Notes under the pieces: generated by a model
Told to the model about the DNA's origin: nothing
Seen by the model: only the letters and a program-made list of their open reading frames with translations
Database searches by the model: none
Part shown: positions 58,158 through 64,000 of the stretch, piece by piece
Layout of the letters: each line of letters opens with the position of its first letter
Numbering within the stretch: the stretch's first letter is position 1
Program-made: the position numbers and the translations under genes
From: UBA935 sp031556725
GTDB taxonomy: Bacteria > Bacillota > Clostridia > Lachnospirales > Lachnospiraceae
Reading direction: 5' to 3'
Assembly (NCBI GenBank): GCA_031556725.1
Contig: JAVBSL010000009.1
Span: forward strand, 124,001-188,000
DNA length: 64,000 nt

Positions 58158-59429
58158 TCATATCTCCTGATTTACAAATAAAATTGCATTCACCCAAAAC
58201 ATCTCTTCATCATGAGTGATCTTACAGGTCCCGCCATACTTATCGACAATCTCCTGCACATTGCCCAATCCGATTCCGTGTCCGGACGTATCATTCTTTC
58301 TGGTAAGATATCGGTTTCCGGCTTTGTTTATTTTCCCGTCAAAAGAATTCCCTATTTCCAGATATAGAACACCCCGGTCCAGGGTCATCACCATTTTTAA
58401 CATTTTCTCTGCACATGTTTCCATCCCCTCAATCGCATTATCTAACAGATTGCTTAGCAGTACGTTTAAATCAAAGGCCGAACAAAATGGGGTCGCGGGA
58501 ATGTTTACTTTTACCTCTATCGCGGCTCCGGTCTTTTGCGCTTTTTCCAATAAATAATTCAGGATCGTATCCACCTGCTCATTTCCGGTTTCTACTATTT
58601 CTGCTTCCACCGCAATAGATTTCTTCATCATTTCCAGATAGGATATCAGTTCTCCTTTCTGACCGTTTTTCTCAAACTCCGCCAACAGATAAAGATGATT
58701 ATTTAAATCATGCCGCAAGGCCTGCATCTTTTTTCTGGATTGCCGGAGAATTTCAAACTGGTTCTCATTCATCAGGATTTTTTCTTCCAATAATTGTTTT
58801 TCCCGTCTTTCAATGTCTGCCTGAAAAATCTTGTCATATAGATAAAAGGTAAAGAAATTCATCACCAGGATAGTAATCAATGCCACTTCCACCAGCATTA
58901 CCTTATCCGCCCGATCTTCAAAAATCACTAAAACCAGAATGATACTGCCAACCGGCATCAATAACATTAATAAATAATAACTTTGGGGCAGCCGTGCCTT
59001 TTTCCCCCGCACAAAAAACTTCCCAATCACAATTTCCACTATAAAAAAAGTGATTATCGCCAAAACATACATCCGTGTTTCACCCAAAAAACCTGTCCAG
59101 ACATTATGAAACAACACCCAAAATATGCCTTCAATCACCGTCATAAGAGCCAATGAGGAAACGGCGGCAACCAGTCTTTTCCATACACTTCCCTGATATA
59201 GCGTCAGGGCCACCAGCGATATTCCCAGGATACTGGTGATTATATTAACGCTTGGGTTCTGAAAGCAGAGATAACAAATACTGTTCCCCAGCCAGTAAGT
59301 CAGATATATTACAAATTTTATTTTTTTGTTCCTTCCATTTCGCAGGACAAATAAATTTATAAATCTGACTAATATATATATGCTTAATGAATTCAATATT
59401 AAATAAAATATAGTCTCAATAACGGTCAT
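58158..59429 (-). CDS. GHKL sensor histidine kinase (AgrC-like)
   Basis: A 423-residue kinase. About six membrane helices occupy residues 1-200, then a dimerisation region with phospho-acceptor His in QALRHDLNNHLYLLAEF (about 240-256). The ATPase domain has LLSNLLDNAIEGMET and GHGIGLGNVQEIVDKYGG. This is the HPK10 layout of AgrC/ComD-type peptide-sensing kinases. Its start overlaps the end of the LytTR regulator gene by 4 bp. No AgrD-like peptide or AgrB processing gene is visible nearby, so the signal is unknown. Confidence 0.9.
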   Translation of the reverse strand: MTVIETIFYLILNSLSIYILVRFINLFVLRNGRNKKIKFVIYLTYWLGNSICYLCFQNPSVNIITSILGISLVALTLYQGSVWKRLVAAVSSLALMTVIEGIFWVLFHNVWTGFLGETRMYVLAIITFFIVEIVIGKFFVRGKKARLPQSYYLLMLLMPVGSIILVLVIFEDRADKVMLVEVALITILVMNFFTFYLYDKIFQADIERREKQLLEEKILMNENQFEILRQSRKKMQALRHDLNNHLYLLAEFEKNGQKGELISYLEMMKKSIAVEAEIVETGNEQVDTILNYLLEKAQKTGAAIEVKVNIPATPFCSAFDLNVLLSNLLDNAIEGMETCAEKMLKMVMTLDRGVLYLEIGNSFDGKINKAGNRYLTRKNDTSGHGIGLGNVQEIVDKYGGTCKITHDEEMFWVNAILFVNQEI

Positions 59430-60154
59430 CGAACCTGCTCCATTGTCTTTCTGTCCAACAATTTATCCATAATTTCTTTTTTGTAAGCTCTGCTAATGGG
59501 ACAGCACTCACCGTTTGTCAGCCGGATCTCTTCTCTTCCGTATTCAAAAACATAATCCGTATTAATAATATAGGATTTATGAGTGGTCCAGAATTTTACC
59601 GGATTTAGCTGCTGGGAAGCATCACTCATCTTACCGTAAAATTCGATTTCTTTATCCGGTGTAATCAAACGGATTTTTTTTCCTTCACATTGCACACAAA
59701 TTATCTGGTCCTGAATTACCTGATATGTCACTTTACCTTTACGATATTCAAAAAATAACTTTTCCCCCGCAAACAATTTCCGGTACGTTTCCATGGTTTC
59801 ATATATCTTTTGACAACCGATCGGTTTTACCAGAAAATCCAGCGGCCTGATCTTAAAAAGCTGGATGGCATATTCTTTTTGGTATGAAATAAAAACAATC
59901 TTGGTAATTTCATTCTGCATCTTTTCCCGCAAAACATTGCCGACTGCGATGCCATCAGTATCACCAAGTTCAATATCCAGAAATATCAGGTGAAACAGGT
60001 TTTCGCCACTGGCTAAGGCCTTGAGCAACTCATTTCCATTGATGAATACTTCGGTATCTATTTCTATCTGTTTGGCCTCGGCATATTCCAATAGATATTT
60101 TTCTATCTTTGCACAAACCGCAACGTTGTCATCACATATTCCTATTCTGTACAT
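59426..60154 (-). CDS. LytTR response regulator (AgrA-like)
   Basis: A 242-residue regulator. A receiver domain (MYRIGICDDNVAVCAKIEK; phospho-Asp in IFLDIELGDTDGI) is joined to a C-terminal LytTR DNA-binding domain (about 140-240, including FWTTHKSYIINTDYVFEYG). The ATG at 60154 follows AGAGG by seven bases; a longer frame adds 12 residues without a site. It is translationally coupled to the GHKL kinase. Confidence 0.92.
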   Translation of the reverse strand: MYRIGICDDNVAVCAKIEKYLLEYAEAKQIEIDTEVFINGNELLKALASGENLFHLIFLDIELGDTDGIAVGNVLREKMQNEITKIVFISYQKEYAIQLFKIRPLDFLVKPIGCQKIYETMETYRKLFAGEKLFFEYRKGKVTYQVIQDQIICVQCEGKKIRLITPDKEIEFYGKMSDASQQLNPVKFWTTHKSYIINTDYVFEYGREEIRLTNGECCPISRAYKKEIMDKLLDRKTMEQVR

Positions 60155-60247
60155 TCTAAAACCTCTTTTGAAATCATTTAAACATATCATAGCATATACT
60201 TATTTAAAACAAAACTACAAACTCTCTCTACTGCCCTTAGCGAAATT

Positions 60248-63200
60248 TTAATCCACTTCAAATAATAGTTCTTTTAAATGCGAAAGAACTATTCCTTCAA
60301 TAACGGCAAATTGTTTTGCCTCTAATTTTACATAAAAATTTTGCTCATTTATTTGTTTCAAACCTTTATCTTGAATGAAGCTATCCACATCGTCTAAAAA
60401 TTCCTTCAGTCTCTCGGAATTCATTTTGTAACGGATACGTTTTATAGCCGGTCTGTAAGCAATTATTGATTCAAACCTTAATGACTGCCCAATATAGGCT
60501 GTTAGTTCCGTATGAATATTGGTGTTGGTATTGGTTATTAAATATTCCAATATGTTATATGCCGCTGGTTTTTCCCATTTTGATATTTTCTCATATTTAA
60601 GAGATATATGAGGATATACCGCAGAAGAAAAACCAACTTTTTCTGTTTCATACACAAAGCTAGGATTCGTTTCCATTTCTAATAGCTGATAGTTCTTTTT
60701 AAAATAAACATCCATTCTTAAACATGTAAATTCACTTAATTTAAGATTAAAGGAAAAAGAGTATTCAGCATATTCTCCCGGCTTAATCATAACAGTATCA
60801 TCAGATACCGTATAATAGGTTTTATCTGCGCTCAACATGGCCTCAACCGAATGACCATTTTTATCTTGTATATGGATAACAGGCTGCTGTAATTGGGATA
60901 AAAAGCCTGTTCGTGAAATATCCAGGTTGCATAAATGCATGTTTTCATTAAAACCTGCCTGCATTATAAATTCATTTGCGCTTAGCTCCTTATCAGAGCT
61001 GTTTATCCATAATTCTTGTATCGACTGGGCTGTATCAATAAAGTGTTCAAGCGCGGCAAGACTGATTTTGGAACCGAAAAGACCTTCCTCATAATTCTCA
61101 TAATTATAAATAAACTGCGCCAGCGCATCAAATAAATCTCCCCTATTATCTTTTTGTGCGGGATTTGCATTTTCTGTATGAAGAGTTACGTACAATTTAT
61201 CCTGCGCATTTAGTGCCGCTTTAATTTTAAACTCATATGCCCATTGCAAATCGCTTATATCCTTTGTCCTATCTACTGCCTTTTGTTCAGTTGGAATAGG
61301 CATCTCCGGATATTTTCTGTGGGGTATGGGAACTTTAACACCCTCATCGCTTTCATATTTTGTGAGATTTATATTAATATAACCATCAAATTGTTGGAAC
61401 GGATTAATAAAACTGTACCATTTACCGCTTGAATTATCCTCAATATGAGTGAATGTATAAACTGCATCCTTCATTGAGATTTCAGCGTTGGCCCCTACAT
61501 TTTCGGGTGCTGCTATAAATACGGTTTTTTTCGCATTTGTAGCCTTCGCCCCCAGTATGCCCTTTACCCCTTTTAAATCTCCATCAAGTGAATAATTTCC
61601 TAACTTATTCACACTTGAATCATAAACAATTGCAGTTGAAGCTCTGTACCCAAGGGATAGATCCTTTCTGATTAAATCTTTCAATGCATTTATTGCGCTT
61701 TCATCAAATAAACCGGGATTAAATAATCCTTCCGTGTTTATTGTTATTTTCTCGGCTAAATCTACCTTAATCTCAAGAAGCCGATTAATATATTGTGCTG
61801 CTTTTTTAGAATCTTCACCACTAATCAGTTTGTTCAAACTAAAAGGCTCAAGTATTCTTTCGTAAAAGCTTAAAAACGAATCCGCCCATATTTCCATATC
61901 AATATCAAAAAAATCTGTCTGTGTAATTACGCCTTCCAAATCTATAACCGTAACACCTGTTTTATCCCTCAATAATTTGCATAAAGGCTTAATGGCAAGA
62001 AACATATCCGTTTTTTTAGTAGGATTGATAGACAGTACCTTTGGGGGAAATACTGCTGCAAACAGTCCTGCTCCATTTAACAGCTTGGCATTTACGAATA
62101 TTTTTTCAAACTCGGCACAAAATTCCGCTATATTATCATCAGGAAGAATTATAGAGCTTACCTCGCCTATATTTTTAAGCTTTGAACTTTTATCAACAAA
62201 CTGTTCATCCCTGGTAGTAATTATTATTGCGGATACTTCTAAAACTTCCGTTATCTCAAAATCTCTTGGCAGAGGATTTGAGTATAAAACAGATAATGCA
62301 ATGTTTTCAGGCTTTTCTGCTGCTGAATTCGGCAGCAAATAACAGTACATTTCTTTTAGATAACAAATAATTTCTTCTTTTTGATTTAATGTAAGAACTG
62401 AATTTGCGGAATAGTTCCCGATTTTGAAATTAACCGCTATTTCGCTATCTGCTGTTTCCAATTGATAGCGCATATTTAGTATGGGCGTCAGGTCGTCGGA
62501 AGTAAACAGCTCTTTATTCATCGCTGATATATTGATATTGAACCAAAATGTATCATTGTCCCTATATTTCAATCCGTAGTTTACTGTGCTGATCGGTATG
62601 TCTGATACCGAATACAAATTATCATAATATTTTATTGGGATAGGACGGGGCTTAAAGTGGTTTTCCGCCGCACTTACGTTTCCTGCTATATCCGCAAAGT
62701 AAAACTCTAAATCCAGAATCGCCGGCTCATATATCTTACCTTTTTCGTAGTTTGAAGGGACGATCCGGCCATAAGGACTTTCACTTTCTACTGATACCGG
62801 CGGAATTTTGGCGGCTCCGCTATAGTACAGCCATTCGCTGACATTTGAATCCCTCTCCTGCATTGACAAAGGCCCCATCGTGTTTCCAAACAAAACATAG
62901 TATAGAAGATGAAAAGGGTCGGTATACTCTTTGTTGCCTTCTATTTCAAACTCAAAACCGGCAAATCCCGGTAAAGCCGTCTGAAAAGCTCTCACTCCCA
63001 ATTCTTTGTTTACGATAACCGGTATTGTACCATCGGGAAATTTTTCATTTATCCTCAAGTGTGTGGCATATTGGGGAGTACTTAGCATTATAAGAAGGAA
63101 CAGGGTAATCTCTCCTTCATTATCAAATACCAAATCATCAATTTTGCTGTCTATTACAACATAATGCCCTTCTCCGCCTATTTTAAGCATTGTATTCAAT

Positions 63201-64000
63201 AGATTTAGAAAAACGAAATTATCCTCCGAAAGCTGGGCACAGAAAGTATTATCCGCATTTCGGTCTTTGTCATCATCATATACGGGGGAAGTCGTAATTT
63301 CGGATAAATTTCTCCTTACCAGAAATACATTTTCATTCATATCATCTAAATAGAAATATGCTCCTTTGGGCTTATTTTCGCTGCTTGTTTTTAAAGACTT
63401 AGAAAATAATGCCGTCACTTCTTTAATATCTTCTTTTGCTAAATTGTCTAAAATACTCCTTGTTTCGGCAGGAGCGGACATAAATGAGTATGTATTGCTG
63501 TCTTGATCTATCTTCTTTATTCTTACTTCGATCAGCGCCGCTGTTTCACAATTAACCACGCTGTTTTTCAGCGAATTATGAGCTAATTGCTCTTTTTCCC
63601 AAGCTTCTATTTCAAGACTATGCAAATGAGATATATTAGCGGTAGGTTTCCACAAATAGAAAGCTTCCGTATCTTGTTCGTATACAGCCTGCTCATCAGA
63701 TGCCGCTATGCTGTTGTTTAAGAGTGAATAAAAATCAACCGCTTTCGGTTCCGATATAAATTTAATATTAACCGGTTCAGTGGGATAATCTAAATCCCTT
63801 TCCATTATCGGAGCTTCAACCACGGCATCTGCAACCCATAAAACATCTTTGGTTTTACGCAGTATCAAACGGTGAACTACCTCCAAAGGCTCTCTTTGTG
63901 CCGGTGCTACACTGTTAAATTGCTGCTTTGCATATTCATAAACGGCAAGACCGTCTTTTCTCGCACCGCTAAACATAACCCTTGAAATCATGGAGCTTAT
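60248..64000 (-). CDS. Very large protein of unknown function, 5' end outside window
   Basis: At least 1250 residues, and the frame stays open through the window edge, so the true start probably lies beyond it (an internal Met at 63991 is the first in-window candidate). No signal peptide, membrane helix or catalytic motif is recognisable. It reads as alternating beta-rich segments (for example DLEFYFADIAGNVSAAENHF) and acidic helical stretches, with conserved-looking HLRINEKFPDGTIPV. Base composition is clearly more AT-rich than the pectin region, and codon choice differs (ATA, AAA, TTA frequent). These are signs of separate acquisition. Large structural, toxin-complex or contractile-injection accessory proteins look like this, but I cannot assign it. 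Confidence 0.75.
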   Translation of the reverse strand: MSSMISRVMFSGARKDGLAVYEYAKQQFNSVAPAQREPLEVVHRLILRKTKDVLWVADAVVEAPIMERDLDYPTEPVNIKFISEPKAVDFYSLLNNSIAASDEQAVYEQDTEAFYLWKPTANISHLHSLEIEAWEKEQLAHNSLKNSVVNCETAALIEVRIKKIDQDSNTYSFMSAPAETRSILDNLAKEDIKEVTALFSKSLKTSSENKPKGAYFYLDDMNENVFLVRRNLSEITTSPVYDDDKDRNADNTFCAQLSEDNFVFLNLLNTMLKIGGEGHYVVIDSKIDDLVFDNEGEITLFLLIMLSTPQYATHLRINEKFPDGTIPVIVNKELGVRAFQTALPGFAGFEFEIEGNKEYTDPFHLLYYVLFGNTMGPLSMQERDSNVSEWLYYSGAAKIPPVSVESESPYGRIVPSNYEKGKIYEPAILDLEFYFADIAGNVSAAENHFKPRPIPIKYYDNLYSVSDIPISTVNYGLKYRDNDTFWFNINISAMNKELFTSDDLTPILNMRYQLETADSEIAVNFKIGNYSANSVLTLNQKEEIICYLKEMYCYLLPNSAAEKPENIALSVLYSNPLPRDFEITEVLEVSAIIITTRDEQFVDKSSKLKNIGEVSSIILPDDNIAEFCAEFEKIFVNAKLLNGAGLFAAVFPPKVLSINPTKKTDMFLAIKPLCKLLRDKTGVTVIDLEGVITQTDFFDIDMEIWADSFLSFYERILEPFSLNKLISGEDSKKAAQYINRLLEIKVDLAEKITINTEGLFNPGLFDESAINALKDLIRKDLSLGYRASTAIVYDSSVNKLGNYSLDGDLKGVKGILGAKATNAKKTVFIAAPENVGANAEISMKDAVYTFTHIEDNSSGKWYSFINPFQQFDGYININLTKYESDEGVKVPIPHRKYPEMPIPTEQKAVDRTKDISDLQWAYEFKIKAALNAQDKLYVTLHTENANPAQKDNRGDLFDALAQFIYNYENYEEGLFGSKISLAALEHFIDTAQSIQELWINSSDKELSANEFIMQAGFNENMHLCNLDISRTGFLSQLQQPVIHIQDKNGHSVEAMLSADKTYYTVSDDTVMIKPGEYAEYSFSFNLKLSEFTCLRMDVYFKKNYQLLEMETNPSFVYETEKVGFSSAVYPHISLKYEKISKWEKPAAYNILEYLITNTNTNIHTELTAYIGQSLRFESIIAYRPAIKRIRYKMNSERLKEFLDDVDSFIQDKGLKQINEQNFYVKLEAKQFAVIEGIVLSHLKELLFEVD

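Noticed and set aside
1..64000. CRISPR arrays, tRNA or rRNA genes, prophage
   Set aside because: No regularly spaced repeats, cloverleaf-type sequences or phage structural genes were recognised by eye.

Overview
The window looks like chromosomal DNA from a low-to-mid-GC Gram-positive anaerobe of the class Clostridia, most probably a Lachnospiraceae-type gut or plant-fibre fermenter. The reasons are a HrcA/CIRCE-controlled groESL operon, strong Shine-Dalgarno sites, a T-box riboswitch, YesM/YesN two-component systems beside ATPase-less CUT1 sugar importers, GTP-type PEP carboxykinase, an NAD-linked formate dehydrogenase and indirect (GatCAB) tRNA amidation. The family assignment is inference; no rRNA gene is present to settle it.

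Layout. 1-1.2 kb: groES and the 5' part of groEL. 1.2-6.7 kb: a minus-strand operon cysK, trans-sulfuration enzyme, malY, sodium:amino-acid symporter, GGDEF-like protein. 6.7-8.5 kb: a thioester-domain, poly-Asn, Pro-rich protein with a sigma-K-like promoter. 8.6-14.4 kb: a YesMN-type regulator pair and a CUT1 importer. 14.6-16.3 kb: a chemoreceptor. 16.3-19.2 kb: a Sel1-repeat protein, two small membrane proteins and a MATE exporter. 19.2-25.8 kb: a rhamnogalacturonan acetylesterase, a second (Lpl-type) importer and a membrane-bound AraC regulator. 25.9-31.9 kb: a serine hydrolase and a two-gene formate dehydrogenase. 31.9-48.7 kb: the core pectin catabolic region. 48.8-52.2 kb: pckA, a diguanylate cyclase and a small coiled-coil protein. 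52.2-57.6 kb: T-box, aspS, gatC, gatA, gatB. 57.6-64 kb: a small membrane protein, a GHKL/LytTR two-component system and a very large unknown protein that runs off the window.

How it works together. Pectin oligomers enter by the two importers. They are de-esterified and cut inside the cell by a methylesterase, an acetylesterase, a GH28 enzyme and a GH105 unsaturated uronyl hydrolase, none of which has a signal peptide. Galacturonate flows through UxaC, UxaB and UxaA to 2-keto-3-deoxygluconate. Unsaturated uronate flows through KduI and KduD to the same compound. KdgK and an aldolase then give pyruvate and glyceraldehyde-3-phosphate. A LacI-family repressor gene sits among these genes, and matching 14-bp operators lie at its own promoter, at uxaB and twice in the Lpl-importer/AraC divergent region 16 kb away.

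The most unusual signals are (i) two giant hairpins with one shared core and different outer arms, each just after the stop codon of a pectin gene (uxaA, kdgK), showing compensatory changes between copies; (ii) the leaderless thioester-domain protein with a sporulation-type promoter; (iii) a T-box in front of aspS-gatCAB whose apparent specifier reads Asn; (iv) a KDPG aldolase fused to a glyoxalase-like domain; and (v) a formate dehydrogenase whose partner fuses a NuoF tail to a GltD-like flavoprotein.
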